From positions 35,175,126 through 35,239,125 of the forward strand of contig CM058237.1 of the NCBI GenBank assembly GCA_030180135.1: a stretch of DNA of 64,000 bases, read 5' to 3'. The DNA comes from Orychophragmus violaceus. Taxonomy: Eukaryota > Streptophyta > Magnoliopsida > Brassicales > Brassicaceae. Position numbers and translations under genes: made by a program. This document shows, one piece after another, positions 1 to 12,710 of this stretch. The notes below the pieces were generated by a model that was not told the DNA's origin, made no database searches, and saw only the letters and a list, made by a program, of their open reading frames with translations. Position 1 is the first letter of the stretch. Every line of letters starts with the position of its first letter.

Positions 1-1203
1 AACTTGAGATCTTGAACCTCCTGAAGTTGCGGATTGAACATGTAGTCCGATAAGCCTTCCACGGTCTCAACCCATATCTCATCAGGTTCACCTATGTAAA
101 ACAAGAATTTTAGCGAACTATCCTAAATTATCATATATAAACAAATGAAAATGTTAAAACAATTACTTACAGTCTGAACACTCCTCCACATCTTGAGCAC
201 CACGATCTTTTCTGGACCCTTAGTCTTTAAGTATTCAGGCCAAAAGTCAACGCGTATTTTCCGTAAGCTACACACTTTAACTTATTCTTTCTATTACGAA
301 TAAGAGAAGCAAATCATAAATATCCTGATCAATGTTCTTATTATCGAACAATTTCCACTTTAATCAATTGTTTTGTCATGGTGTTTACTCCTACACTTAC
401 AAAAACATGCATTTACTGGGTGTCCCTGGGGTGGAACACTTTCCTTGTCCTTGCAGGGTTAACGGAATCGACTTAAAAGGGCAGATGATCGAGACAACAC
501 CCATGGTGTTTAGTCAAGATCTTTGTTGTTATTTAAGTTTCACGATTAGAAAAGAGCAAATGTTTTTGCTATGAATGTAAATATCGTTATAAAAATTAAA
601 GATCTGGCATGGCAAATTTGCTGAGCGTTAGCTAAAACCTAAGAAAATGGTTCATGGAAAAAAGATCAAAAACATTGAAAAGATGGAAACTTTTAATAGT
701 TTTTACCTATAGGATCGTCTATGTCTGTTTTTATGTCACACTTATGGAGGAAACTAAAAAATTCCATGTAGTGCTTACTCAAAGGCTCGATAATTTCAAT
801 CTCAGTGTCTTCCGTGACTTCAAGTCGATGGCGAGACTTTGTTAGATAAACACCTGGATCCGCTCGGATTACCCTAACTCCAGATATCTCAATCCACTTG
901 CCTTCATTTTTCGCAAGTTCAGAAAAGTTATTTACATTGCTTGGATAAATGACCATTTCGATCTTGGCTCCGTGCGCATGAGTGAGTGCATGAAGATCAA
1001 AGAGTGAGAACCAGTGCAGTCTTGCATGCCAAAAAATCAGTCAAATAATTTTCACTTACTCTCTGATCGGCCAAAATGAAACTCCAATATGGTCCATCTG
1101 CAAACACATAGTATGGGTGGACGCGGAAAATCTTAATTCTGAAGCGCCAACTGGTTTCAGCTCTGTTAGGTTGTGTTTCTGCTGTGTAATTGTAATGGAC
1201 CAT
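1..1203 (-). CDS. RPA70-like OB-fold protein, partial, probably decayed
   Basis: Minus-strand exons resemble the plant replication protein A large-subunit family (single-stranded DNA binding, OB folds). Exon 1 runs from ATG at 1203 to about 1060 (48 codons) and ends at a GTAAGT donor. It contains TSWRFRIKIFRVHPYYVF and SFILADQ, like the first strands of the family's N-terminal domain. A second exon (about 962-707) reads GKWIEISGVRVI and KSRHRLEVTEDTEIEI, then FFSF, and ends at a GGTAAA donor after DDPIG. Further open stretches at ~275-172 (FWPEYLK) and 95-1 are separated by a GTAAGT...TAG intron but are harder to place. The segment between 300 and 690 has stops in the frames I read, so a pseudogene is possible. 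The gene runs off the left edge. It could be a host paralogue or a transposon passenger; Helitrons often carry RPA-like genes, but I see no Helitron ends. Confidence 0.45.
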
Positions 1204-1362
1204 TGTGTTTTGGTTTTGTTTCAGAGAAAATAATAGTGAAAGAAACGTTAGTGAGGAAGATGATTATTACGACGAAATAACTTTTCCTCACCAAACATTG
1301 GACTTGAATAAAAGAGGGTTAGAAGAAATGAGGGTTTTAATAATGTCCCTCGAGCGTCGCTT

Positions 1363-2063
<701 letters not shown>

Positions 2064-2345
2064 TAGGTTTTAGCATTTATAATTAAAACCTCAAAACCTC
2101 ATTTTAGGTTTTAGCATCTATAATTAAAACCTCAAAACCTCATTTTTGAGGTTTTAATGAAATATTTTATGAATTAATATTGTTTTATAATATTTTTAGT
2201 GTATGAGGTTTCCTTTGGAAGACAAACACCTTGAAACCTCAAATTCGAGGTTTCTCAAACTTCAAATTTGAGGTTTCTTTTGGAGATGATTTTATACAAA
2301 GATGCCTCATAATTATGTTTGCGGCTTCTTTTTTAAGGTATATGG
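2064..2345. repeat. 41-bp tandem duplication inside an inverted GAGGTTT repeat cluster
   Basis: TAGGTTTTAGCATTTATAAT starts at 2064 and recurs with one change at 2105 (period 41). Each copy ends in AAAACCTCAAAACCTCAT, which is followed by its reverse form TTTTTGAGGTTTTAAT, and GAGGTTTC motifs recur to about 2345. The arrangement can fold back and resembles a small MITE-like repeat, but no clear target duplication is visible. Confidence 0.55.
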
Positions 2346-3419
2346 TTTTGTTCACTCCAAAAGATACATAAACCCTGAAAATCTAAAGTTTCGTATTTGC
2401 TTTTACATTCTAGTCCGAAAGCTATTTCATAAATATTGCTATGTAATATTTTTAATTTGAGTGTCATCAAAATTTCAAAACTATTTCCTAAATTTTTGGT
2501 AATTTATAATTTTATAGTCCGGGAAGTATTTAAAAACTTTCAAAGAATTTAAAACAAAATTATTTTTTTTCATAAAATCTGTCTTCAATCGTTCTTTCTA
2601 TTGTGAGCCGACTTGTTTTGAAATTACCAAAGTATAATAGATTAGTTAAATTTTTAAAACATAGTTAATAGAAAAAGGAATGTATCACGACTACGTTACG
2701 CCTACAAGTGGGCAACAATTCAAAAAAATTCTCAAATTAATCCGGGAAACCTAAACCCAATTTTCTAGCCCAAAAAATTTCAATTACCCGCCTATACCCA
2801 AGAATTTTCGACAAAGTGCTGAGAAATCATCAAATAATACGTCAAATCCTGATTTTTGTTTGTTCTTCCCCTTTTTCGGAAATCTCCTTCGAATCATATC
2901 TCTAATCTCTCTCCGAATCCTCTTCTACGCCCACCCATCTCAAATTGATCTCTTCTTCAAGGCTTTCAATTTCATCACTAGCTTTGGCCGAAACCCTATC
3001 GACTCTCTCAAATTCTTCCTTGGATATCTCAATCACGAAACCCTCCGTGATTCGATGCCTACGGGTACATGTAGCTAAATTGTTGGTTTGCTTCTGCTTT
3101 TCTTTGCTTTTGAAACGGGTCAGGCTCTGAATCTGAATATTGGTTTAGAATTAATTTTTTTCTACAGATTGTTAACGACTCCTATATTCCTCTATGAGCT
3201 TCAATATGGTCTTCATAGTCTGGGTAAGTTGGTTGTTTTTCTTAATGAGTGTTTGATGAGTTAAAGTCTGATGGTTAAGATGTTAATCTTATAGTTAGTA
3301 CACAACTGAAGACACCAATCTCTGCTTAACTCATTAATGTGTTCTTTTAAGTTTTTGTATCATTAATCTTATAGTTTTTTTTATCATCTGAGACGGCCAA
3401 ACCATTCTTCTTAAACATT
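2346..3419. other. AT-rich stretch without a recognisable gene
   Basis: Mostly AT-rich non-coding sequence. At 2855-3075 a C/T-rich open segment (about 70 codons from 2860) looks like a 5'-UTR or first exon in composition, but I recognise no domain. It could be the upstream part of the transposase gene whose fragment lies at 3420-3790, or captured host sequence. Confidence 0.4.
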
Positions 3420-3790
3420 TTTTGAGGAGATCTATCAATGACGTATGGAAGTCATGGTTAGCATCACAAAGGACTGGAGAAGCACTTCAAAGAACTGCGA
3501 CCTCGTGAGATCTCAATAGTTGAATATAACATCTTTACTCAGGTAAAGTAATATTTTTTCACAATCCATGTTTATAAAGTCATCTCACGTTCTTTATTTT
3601 GTTTGTTTTTCTCTTACTGTCTGTAATTGTCACATGCCACTGAGAAGGATGGACGAGTAAATCCTTATGGAGTCGGAAGCCTGACAGAAAATCTTTTAAT
3701 GGGCAAGTGCAAGCAGCCGAGACACTTTTCAGCGTTGTCGCCCACCAAGAGCAACTGAAGGAAGCTCAAAGTGAAAAAAACAACACCATC
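3420..3790 (+). pseudogene. CACTA (Ptta/En/Spm-type) transposase fragment
   Basis: The frame at 3640-3760 reads ATEKDGRVNPYGVGSLTENL and ends at a stop near 3759. The EKDGR-NP-G-GSL pattern is typical of the C-terminal part of plant Ptta/En/Spm-type (Transposase_24-like) proteins. An upstream open segment (about 3437-3540) ends CAG|GTAAAG like an exon-donor junction. No complete ORF remains. The CACTA-like subterminal repeats expected nearby are found at 51150-51630, on the other side of the Athila-1 insertion, which supports one interrupted element. Assignment is from a short match by eye. Confidence 0.4.
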
Positions 3791-3891
3791 TGATTCCTAG
3801 GTTACTTCTCACTGTCTCTTGCACTTGTTAATTTATTGGTTTATGATTAGACAACTCTTAAATGCTGGAGTTGCGTATGTAGGTCGTTTGT

Positions 3892-3896
3892 GTCTA
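3892..3896. repeat. Left target-site duplication of Athila-1 (GTCTA)
   Basis: GTCTA directly precedes the LTR end TGATATGCTC; the same five bases follow the other LTR at 51041-51045. Confidence 0.9.
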
Positions 3897-5092
3897 TGAT
3901 ATGCTCAGAGTTTAATTCCCTTAGTTACACTGCAAGTGCACATGCAAATGTAGTATGTAGGGGTCGAACCACAGACACTCAAGAAATCTTGCGATAGACT
4001 ATATAATGTTGAGTTAAGCTAGGCGATGTAAATCAAGAATAGTAAACTAAAAGCAGGAAGTAAATCAGTATCAAATCGGTTTGTTTATCAAATACTAAAA
4101 GCGCTAGGTCAAAGGAGTTCTCAGGAAATCATGCCATGCAGATCAAATATCAGTCATGATCGAATTAAGAACCGTTCTAAAACTCAAACAATGATATAGA
4201 ACAAACCAACTTTCGTTGTGAGAAATCACTAAGTCTAAACCCTAGAAATCTAAATTTCTTAACAATTCCTAACAGATTAAACTAGCCTTAGGTGCAGGTT
4301 CGATTAGTTCACAATTCAATTAAAGCAAATTTCTTTGCAGATAATTAAATTGCTCAACCTAAATAGATCAGATTCTAAATTACACTTTCATGTCAATTTA
4401 TAAACCCTGGTTATATATTCTAAGTGATCAAGTCAGAAACTAGCCTTAAGCAAAATTCAGGTTGAAGAACTAACAAGTTATGAATCCTAACTGATTAATT
4501 TAATCTAGAAAGTCATGAAAATCCTTATGAGAATCCCTAAACCTAACAATGAATCTACTCAGACATGATCAATGAAACATAAATCATAATATGAATAAAA
4601 TGCATTAAGAAAAGGGTAGAGAAAGAAAAGGGATTCAAAATCTTCTCCAAAAAGCAGTACAAGAACAGATCAGCCCCAAGCTCTCAAAAACTTTCTCTAG
4701 CTTAAAATATGAATGTGTAATCAAAACAAAACACCAAAACCCTAAGATAAAGTGCTAAACATGTTTTGGGTCTCCTTCGTAAATAACAGAACTTCTGGGT
4801 AAAAACTGCAATTCTTCAAATCTTCAATAAACCGCTTGCGTTTCTGCGTGTTGGCGAGCTGTGTCGATCAACGCAGTAGTGCATCGGTCGACACTCAGAT
4901 CAAACAAAGATGCTCAGTTTCTCTCATCACGACTCCAGCTCTAACTCTTGCCCAAAAAGCTCTAATATCTTCCAAAGTTCTCCAAACGTGTGTCATCCTA
5001 ATAAACACCTGAAAAGACTCGAAAGACACTACAAAAGACTCTAATATATACTTATATCATGGCTTAAAACATGTAAAAACCACGATATATCA
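3897..5092 (-). repeat. 3' LTR of Athila-1
   Basis: The 1196-bp LTR runs TGATATGCTCAG...GATATATCA on the plus strand, with palindromic TGATAT/ATATCA termini. It aligns along its length with 47953-51040 once the foldback insertion is removed. A pair of TCGAT-type motifs lies at 4858-4905. Confidence 0.93.
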
Positions 5093-6480
5093 ACTCCCCC
5101 ACACTTAGCCTTTACTTGCCCTCAAGTAAACAGAAAACCAAGACAAGGAGAAGAAGTTTGAAAACTTCAAAAACTTGTTTCATCGTTGAAGTGCTACACT
5201 CAGATTCCCCTTAGTAAACCACATGAAAAATGCACCTACAGACATCAAGACGAACATATACTTCCCCCACACTTATCAACTGTCCTAAGTAAACTCTACA
5301 ATCACATTCAAATCATTCAAATTCACCATACTGACTTCTGTAATCTAATAAGTGCGGACTCGTACTCTGTTAGCACATGACCACCATACTATCATTGGCT
5401 GGTTCTTTTCTTCTTATTTTCCTTCCTTAAAACTGATTTTTCCCCACTAGGTAATCATTTTATATTTTTATCTGTGCTCTTCCCGCATTGTGGTGTACTT
5501 TGGAAACATTCCATGAATGCACAGGAGGTAATATGGGTCTCTACCACTCATGTGATTACTTCGGAGCTACTAGCTCATCCGCAGTTTATCTCTCTCTTTT
5601 TTTTAACTTTAAGGAAGGGGAGAAGGGAACCATAATTGGAAAGGTTTACAAGCTGTGTCAAAACTAACAGAGGAATCCGACTCAAAGTATACCAAGCCCC
5701 TATGTGAGAAAATTAAGTCAAGTTAAAGGTGAAGTCAGTAATGGATTCTCTGAATACCTGAAGTGATGTGGGTGTCCTTAGTAGGCTGGTCTGTGTTGGG
5801 TTTTCTAATAGTCATAGATCATTTGCAAGTTCGTTCTAGTGGTCACTTAGGTTCCTGAGAGTGTAGCGATCTCCTCAAAAAGTCTTTGTTTCTTACTAAA
5901 CTGTTTTGACTCAGTAAAACAGACTCAACTGATACTAAGAAAAGAAAATGATTATGTCAGTACCACCAAACTTGAAACACACTGTCCCCAGTGGCATCAA
6001 GCTTAGGATTGGTAAAAGAAGAAAAATAGATTGAATGTACTGTGTTCTGGCGATTTTGTACCTCTCTCGCTACTGCGTCGATCACTGCACAGGACCGCAG
6101 CGATCGACACAATTCGTGCAAAGGGTGAATCGATCGACACACAGGACCGTGTCGATAGACGCACTGCATGTCTGTTCTGAAACATTTTGGCAGACAGCAT
6201 CTGTTCCGTGATAAATCACTAAAACTCAACATGTAAGCTACAATAACCATAAACAATGCAAAAATCAAAGCAACGGTTAGTCATATAATCAAAGTACATC
6301 AATCCCAGAGTATAAGTACGGACATAAACTCAATGAATCATCAAAATGGCTCAAGAGAAAATAAAAAGAAAGAGTCAAAGAGTACATAACCAAATGTCTA
6401 GGAATCAAAATCAAATCTCATCGCTCTCAGAATCAAAACATCATCAATGTCAGCATAAGGATTAGATCCACTAACCTCGG
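5093..6480 (-). other. 3' untranslated region of Athila-1, with PPT
   Basis: The PPT, read on the minus strand as CTAAGTGTGGGGGAGT, occupies 5093-5108 and abuts the 3' LTR. A second, almost identical purine tract lies at 5261-5276. The segment up to ~5900 is homologous to 34850-35700 of Athila-2 (shared runs around TTTTCTAATAGTCATA and CCTCCTGTGCATTCATGGAA). Four TCGATCGA-type motifs lie at 6075-6175. Small ORFs here have no recognisable domain. Confidence 0.75.
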
Positions 6481-6588
6481 GTGTGGGAGATCGTCTTCGC
6501 CTCTACGCAGGTGTAGGTACATGCAAACTCGGCTGTCTTTTGCAGGAACAAATGTTCATGAACTCCTAAAGGCCCTTCAACCTGTCAT

Positions 6589-7900
6589 TCACCATCTTCT
6601 AGAAATCTCCTCTAGGCATGAAGGCAGGGTCATCGGTGGGTCCGGATATGGAATAGGAACAAAATCAGCAGCAACAGATGTGGAGGCTCCATGTGCAGAA
6701 GAAGGTCCAGCAGCAGAAGAAGTAGACGACCCGAGAGGGTTAGCAACTGTAGGGACCCTTCGCAGAAGGTTCCGGTCAGGCTCGAAAGCCAAAGCCAGTA
6801 ATGTATCAATCTTTGTAAGCTCCGGTGAAGGAAGCTGCACGCACCCCTCTCTAGAATCTGCATCATGAAAAACCCAAAGGTTGTCTTTCTTCATCCAAGT
6901 CTTACTCCGTAAATGAGTATCAACCATCCACAATCTCTTCGTCACACACTCTATTCCAACAGTAAGAATCCTGAAGTGCTGGAAAATCAGAGTAAGCAGA
7001 CTTCCCACAGTCTCAACATTCTTACATGAAAAGGCCTTCTTCTTCAAGGTGCAGAGATGCTCAACAAAAACCGCTCCCATATTAAGTTGTGGCGCAGGAT
7101 CCCTCAAAGCAGTCTCCTCGAATAAACGACTCAAACCAGTGTAAAGCAACATCAGCTCCTGCTTCCTCATCTTGTTCACCTCAAACTTGCACAGTAGAGT
7201 GTGACTCAAAAGGCGTACGACATACCTCTAGACCGGATGTCGTATATGTATCTGCATGGAGTTTCGTGAGTTGTATCGGTCTGTCCCAAAGTGACACCAC
7301 AAGAACTGAGTGCTCTGATCATCCCACTCAGCAATGAGGTTACAGTGAATAGGTTCCAAACCGAAACCGTAGATGTGGCAGATGTCAAGAATCGGAAGTC
7401 TATACCTGATAACCATACACATGAAGGTAAAGCATCCCTTATTAGCTCTCTTGCGCAAAATATCAGTATATTACACACTGCTGGTCGACAAGAGCTGTCT
7501 GACCAAGTCCGGGTAACGATCATAACTCCGCATAGGCATCCCTAAGCCTATCTGCTGAACCAGCCTCTGAACATCTGGCTCAACATGTGACAAGTCTTGT
7601 AGTCTGCAAACCATGTGGGCTTGATGATCATGCTCTGCCAAGCGTTGTAAAACAACGTACCGTGGTCATCCCAAACCTCAGATACGCTCGTCCAGTGCAG
7701 TCCGCACTCGCTGTCTCTATCTAAGGATCCTTAGCCCACTCTTTGAGCATAGGTATGTGATCCTTCTTTGCCTTTGGCCAAGGAGGTTGCATCGCTCTAG
7801 GAATGCGAGTGTCGGGCGTGAGAGGTGAGGAAGCGTGTGTGTACCAAAAATCAGGTATGTCAGTAGTGTCAGGCACGTTCCTTCTCTTTTGTGGAACCAT
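6589..7900 (-). pseudogene. Env-position ORF of Athila-1, broken
   Basis: An ORF starts at the ATG at 7900 (MVPQKRRNVPDTTDIPDFWY) and meets a TAG at 7721-7723. Coding-like sequence then continues in shifted frames through 7460-7228 and into a 206-codon frame at 7209-6589. The latter contains VETVGSLLTLIFQHFRI and ends in a Ser/Ala/Pro-rich tail. The position between pol and the PPT is where Athila elements carry their second, env-like ORF. I recognise no signal peptide or transmembrane helix in the surviving pieces, so 'env-like' is positional only. At least one nonsense codon and two frame changes are present. Function unknown. Confidence 0.5.
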
Positions 7901-8925
7901 CTGCGATCAAAGACACAAGAAAACAAAACTTGCAATTAAGCCAAAGTTCTAAGATCAACAAATGCAACCATATCAGTATCTATTATCTCATTCAACCATC
8001 ATTAGCAGCAAAACCAGTGTCAATTACTTCCAATCCGTTTTAAATCCGCCCTAAATCAGAGAATCACAAGTATTCTTCATCGAATTGAAGATTCTGTGTA
8101 AACTTGCGAAATCTGTCCATTCAAATACCAAGTCAACACGAAATCATCACTAGCAAGCTTAAACAAACATAATTACACCATCAAACAGTCAAAATCTAGA
8201 TTAAATTCAAAAATTTTACCTTAGGGCCGATACTAGAAACGTGGAGATTCGGAACACATACCTCTAAATCGGAGCAAATGAGTGATTGAAATGGAAAGAG
8301 GGGTGAAAATCGAGTGGATTAGGCTTTGGAATCAACAAAATCGAGCAAGGAATAAGAAATCTAGGATTTGGGCGATTTTTGTTTCGGGTTTGCGAGGATG
8401 AAATGAGGAAGAAGAAGAAAGAAGAAAGGTTAAAGGCACTTACCTCGCGCGTGCTTGCATCGATTGACGCAGGAGATGCATCGATCGTCGTGAATCGCGA
8501 TTAGTCAAACCAATCGGATTTCCGGTTTAGAACTCTTACCTTTAATTTCTGATTAAACTAGGTGTGTCGATTGCTGCACAGGACCAGAACGATCGACACA
8601 CACCGTATGCCATACTTCGTCGCGGTTTGATTCCCTCCGCTGGATGAACCGAGATTGAACCGGCAATAATCCACTTATTCCCGCGGTTTAGTTTCCTCCG
8701 CTGGTCCATCCATAACGCACCTGCATCGACCGACACACATGACAGTGTCGATCGACGCATGGCGATTTCCTAGACTGCATACTTAGCTCCTTACAAGAAA
8801 AACTTCAAAAATGAAAACACCAAGTAAAATCCTGATAAAAACACCAAAAGAGTATGTACAAACTTACCAGTGGGTTGCCTCCCATTCAACGCTTCTTTAA
8901 CATCACTAGCTTGACTGTTATGCGA
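7901..8925 (-). other. Spacer between pol and env-position ORF of Athila-1
   Basis: No gene is visible. It holds three pairs of TCGATCGA-type motifs at about 8458-8500, 8563-8605 and 8722-8762. Near 8870-8910 lies the complement of GGGAGGCAACCCACTGG, a stretch also present (diverged) at 34440-34465 in Athila-2, which places the end of pol in this family. Confidence 0.6.
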
Positions 8926-9142
8926 TCATAAAGAGGGTGCATCAACCAGAGGCAGAATCTGACCTCTTGAAATCTCGGCCTTAGCCCAACAATGCTTTAC
9001 CCTCTGTCCAATGTCAGTTAATTCCTTACCTTCTGAGCTGATCAGAACAACAACACCATAAGGATGCACCTCCTTGATCGTGAAAGGACCTGACCATCGA
9101 GAATGCATCTTACTTGGAAATAATTGCAAATGTGAGTTATAC
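8926..9142 (-). pseudogene. C-terminal end of Athila-1 integrase/pol, cut off by Copia-A
   Basis: The minus-strand frame contains SRWSGPFTIKEVHPYGVVV, the conserved tail found C-terminal to Athila/Tat integrase cores, and ends at a stop at the left edge. The frame is cut by Copia-A (TSD AAATG at 9143-9147). It rejoins the integrase frame at 26025, whose last codons read SRQFESNDHV, so the two halves are one protein split by 16.9 kb. Confidence 0.88.
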
Positions 9143-9147
9143 AAATG

Positions 9148-9794
9148 TGTTGGGAATGTCCTGAAATCTACCGTACTATCTATAGAAAGTATGATAAGTG
9201 TCGAGATCAGACATAAGTCATAAATACTGGGTGATCATGATGACTTGCTAGAGCCCGCTCATGATCTATAAGTTTAGGACTTATTACCAGTATTGTATGA
9301 TCCCAAAGGGTCACACACCATAGCTAACGGGAAAGTTAACAAGGAATTAATACGGTAACATGCAAGGCATTTACTGTATTTGTACAGAGAATTGGGCCAG
9401 ACAAAATACATGCTTTCGTCTGATTTGTGTCTTGGGCCCAAAAGCCTAATAGGCCATTAGTTTAATTACTTGGGCCCATATAAGGAAGAGGACAGGCGCC
9501 TAGGGCTACACACATCATCTCCTGCGATTTTGAGCCTCAGCCGTCCTCTCTCTCTCTGTCAATTCCAGCTTGGTCTAGCAGCCTGATCCAATAGCTTGTA
9601 AGAGTGTGGATACCTAGGAGGAGCCGGTTTCTATCAGCTCTTGCAGATCTCTTCATTCCTTTGATCAATCCGCTGCAATCACAAGGTAATGAATCTGATC
9701 TGTTTATGATTCAACTGCAAATCACCTAGATCCTAGTTAATTATGTGCTAGGATGTAACCTGACAATTACACCATGAACACACATAATCCTTCA
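9148..9794 (+). repeat. 5' LTR of Copia-A
   Basis: It begins TGTTGGGAATGTCC and ends ATAATCCTTCA. A TATA-like TATAAGG at 9479-9485 follows GGGCCCA, and TGGGCC/GGGCCC motifs recur at 9430-9478 (site II-like promoter elements). Transcription would start near 9510. Confidence 0.95.
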
Positions 9795-9795
9795 G

Positions 9796-9807
9796 TGGTA
9801 TCAGAGC
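9796..9807 (+). promoter_or_regulatory. Primer-binding site of Copia-A (initiator tRNA-Met)
   Basis: TGGTATCAGAGC, complementary to the 3' end of initiator tRNA-Met, one base after the 5' LTR. This is the standard plant Copia PBS. Confidence 0.95.
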
Positions 9808-10036
9808 CCAGGTCGTTAGGTTTTTGCTTTTTGGATCATACTAGGTTGTTTATTAGTTTGATGAATCGATTTTAATGAGTAAAATTGATTGAAACTTTGA
9901 AAACCTAGAATTGTCAAATCGTTTAAATCACAATTGTTTCATAATTAAGAAACGATTTTGTTTAAAGTCGCTTGTTGACTTTATGTGTAAGTTGAATGAA
10001 TCGTGATGTTTGTTTGATAATTAAGAAACGATCATA
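9808..10036 (+). other. Leader of Copia-A, first part
   Basis: Non-coding 5' leader, interrupted at 10037-10041 by the TGGTT target of element D and resuming at 19890. It contains recurrent AAGAAACGAT and AAATCGTTT words in both orientations, which would form hairpins in the RNA. The TCGATCGA arrays seen in the leaders of Copia-B and Copia-C are absent here. Confidence 0.7.
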
Positions 10037-12191
10037 TGGTTTGTAACACCCCTTTCCCATTCTCCGCTGACCGTCGAGCTGACCGGTCAACAATCAAACA
10101 AGAACATGACCGATCGAACCCGAGCAAGTCTAACAGGAAAAGTTCACCACAGGACGAAGCCAGAGACAGATCGGTTTGAGACAAAGGCTCGCACTAACCC
10201 GTCCTTGACTCCGCTATCCTCACTTCCATAGTACAAGTCGTACGCCTTGCACCACTTCTGTGAGTTGTGTCGGTTTGGATTAAACACAATATCAGGAAAG
10301 CATATTCATTTCTGAGTAATCAAACGTTCAGCACAACGTTTAATCGTCATTTACACAAATCATTTCGTCAATTAACAAACAACAATCAAATCCCAATACA
10401 AAATTGGCGATAAGCCGAACCGAAACAAAACATCCAAAACCATCGAATCAAAACCCCGCCACAAGCAATCCCGACACTACACCGAGGACCTCCCGCGTCC
10501 GTCTCTGCTACACCTGAAAAACACAAAAGAGTCTAATGAGCGATCTAAGATCACCCAGTGAATCGGCTCCCCACTAAGGCTTCTAATCTATCTATCATCT
10601 AAAGATTCCCGCCCGAAAACCCCAAAATAACAATCAACACACAAACAGCCGATCACGCACGACCACGTCGCGTCGAGCCCACACACAATCAATTTCCAAA
10701 AGAAAGAGAAGGCGATTAGAGGAAATCGGGAGCACTGCGGCACATGTCCCCGATTGAGACTCGATCTATCTACCGCGCACTACCCACTACACCAAACACA
10801 CACGCTGGGCCCCTACGAACTTGGCGACTTCCACGGGTTTCCACTGTTACCGATATGGCAACTAACCCACGTGACTCCTAGCCGTCCACACAACGACTAG
10901 GACACCGTTCTCTGTCCATCGATACGCGGCGACTCCGGTTACCCCCGGCAACCCGAGCTTCCATGCAGTCCGGCCCTAGGACGCGACCCCGTATTCTCCG
11001 GACTACACCCTACAGACGTCACTCCATAGGTTCGCACCCGCCAGAACTAACTGACCAGGTTATCAACTCCCGAGGATCCAATCGGGATGGAAGTACCAGA
11101 ACGTAATCACACACCTAGACTTGCGGGATCTAACGCACCCTAGAGTCCTAGTGCAGAAATGTAAACACGCAGACTCGCTTGGACTCTAACAATCAATCAC
11201 AATCAACGACACACTCAACTCAACCCCGCATCCCGCAAGTCCACTCACACACACCACCGCTCTGACTCGGCACCGTACCGAGTCAGCACCACAACTTAAT
11301 CGGTCCCGTGACCGAGATAAGTATCAAACAAGGATCGCTCGGCCCAACCCGAGACGATCTAAAGGCCTGCACAGAAAGGTTAACCACAACCACACAACAC
11401 AACACAATCACGCAATCAACAGTCTACTCGGCCCAACACCGAAGTAGACTCACAATCACACACACAGGCCTATTAGGGTTTCTAACGTCTTTTAACCAAT
11501 TCACGCCCGCTACCTTGGGTTAGCCGCTTGCTAACCCGTAGACGGTTCACCAATCACACCACTTCTCATTCTTAACCATTCCTAATCATCTTTTAACAAC
11601 TCCTCGATCCGTCGGTTTAGAGCTAGAAGCTTACTAAACTCCCCGACGTCTCATCATTCATTACTTAGTTCATTTAACCTCGGGAAACCCCGACACCGTT
11701 CCATACTCTATACATTTGTTCAAGTTCAATTCCGTATTTTTACTCGTCTTAATTCCCGTATATAGATTCATTTAATACCGTGCTTTACTTACGTATATAT
11801 GCATATATAGTCCTACTCATGCCACGACTATATGAATGCATCACACAACGTTCTAACAACCTAACGGCACGCAATAGGTTTAATCCGTTTTAACCTAACA
11901 TGCTTCTTTAACCCTAGCCGGTGTAACGTTAATCAATCAATCAATCAATTCAACTCAATTCAATTCGGGTATGCAATCCTATCACTACGGTTTTCCATTT
12001 ATCGTCTATATGCAACTACGGTGTTTTGAGCCGACTCACAGTGATTTGATGGAACGAACGGCACGGATGCGGATACGGCTACCCGAGACCCCGAACTAAA
12101 CCCGAACCTCCCCGAATACCCGAACACGAACTCCTGAAACTTCCCGAACACGAACTCCCAAACACAAACCGCAACTCAAGAACCGGCCGGA

Positions 12192-12240
12192 GTCAACGCG
12201 TTGACCGGCGTTGACCGAAGCTGACCGTTGACCGTTGACC
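12192..12240. promoter_or_regulatory. W-box cluster in element D LTR
   Basis: TTGACC occurs at 12201, 12211, 12228 and 12235, and GTCAA (inverted) at 12192: five WRKY-type W-box cores in 49 bp. Two more TTGAC cores (13388 and 13407) lie near the U3 end. The same cluster is in the other LTR at 18632-18680. Confidence 0.6.
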
Positions 12241-12703
12241 ATCTTCTCTCTCTTCTTCACGCCTCCTTCTCTCTCTCTTCTTCATCTTCACGCCTCCTTC
12301 TCTCTCTCTTCTTCATCTTCACGCCTCTCTCTCTCTCTCTTCTTCATCTTCACGCCTCTCTCTCTCTCTTCTTCTCCTCCTTCTTCTTCCGGCTTCTTCT
12401 TCTTCTCTCTCTCTTCTTCTTCTTCGCTCCTTCCTCTCTCCTCCGGATCTTCTTCTCCTTCCTCTGGTCTTCCTCCTCCGCCAGCTTCTCCTCCTCCGGA
12501 TTCCCTTCTCCGGTCTTCTTCTTCTTCTCCTCCTCCTCCTCCTCCTTCTTCTTCTTCTTCTTCTTCTTCTTCTTCTTCTTCTTCTCCTTCTTCTCCTTCT
12601 TCTTCTTCTTCTCCTCACGCCTCTCTCCTCCTCTTCTCTCTTTCTTTAACTCTCTTTTTCTTTTCTTTGTTGGTGTGAAGAAGAATGGAGACCCTTACCC
12701 TCC

Positions 12704-12710
12704 TTTTATA
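12704..12710 (-). promoter_or_regulatory. TATA box of element D 3' LTR
   Basis: TATAAAA on the minus strand, followed by GGAGGGTAAGG. The 5' LTR copy is at 19151-19157 and would be the active promoter. This gives a U3 of about 0.7 kb and an R-U5 of over 2.6 kb. Confidence 0.6.

Noticed and set aside
6589..7209. A functional viral-type envelope protein in Athila-1
   Set aside because: No signal peptide or transmembrane segment is visible in the pieces and the frame is broken; only its position is env-like.
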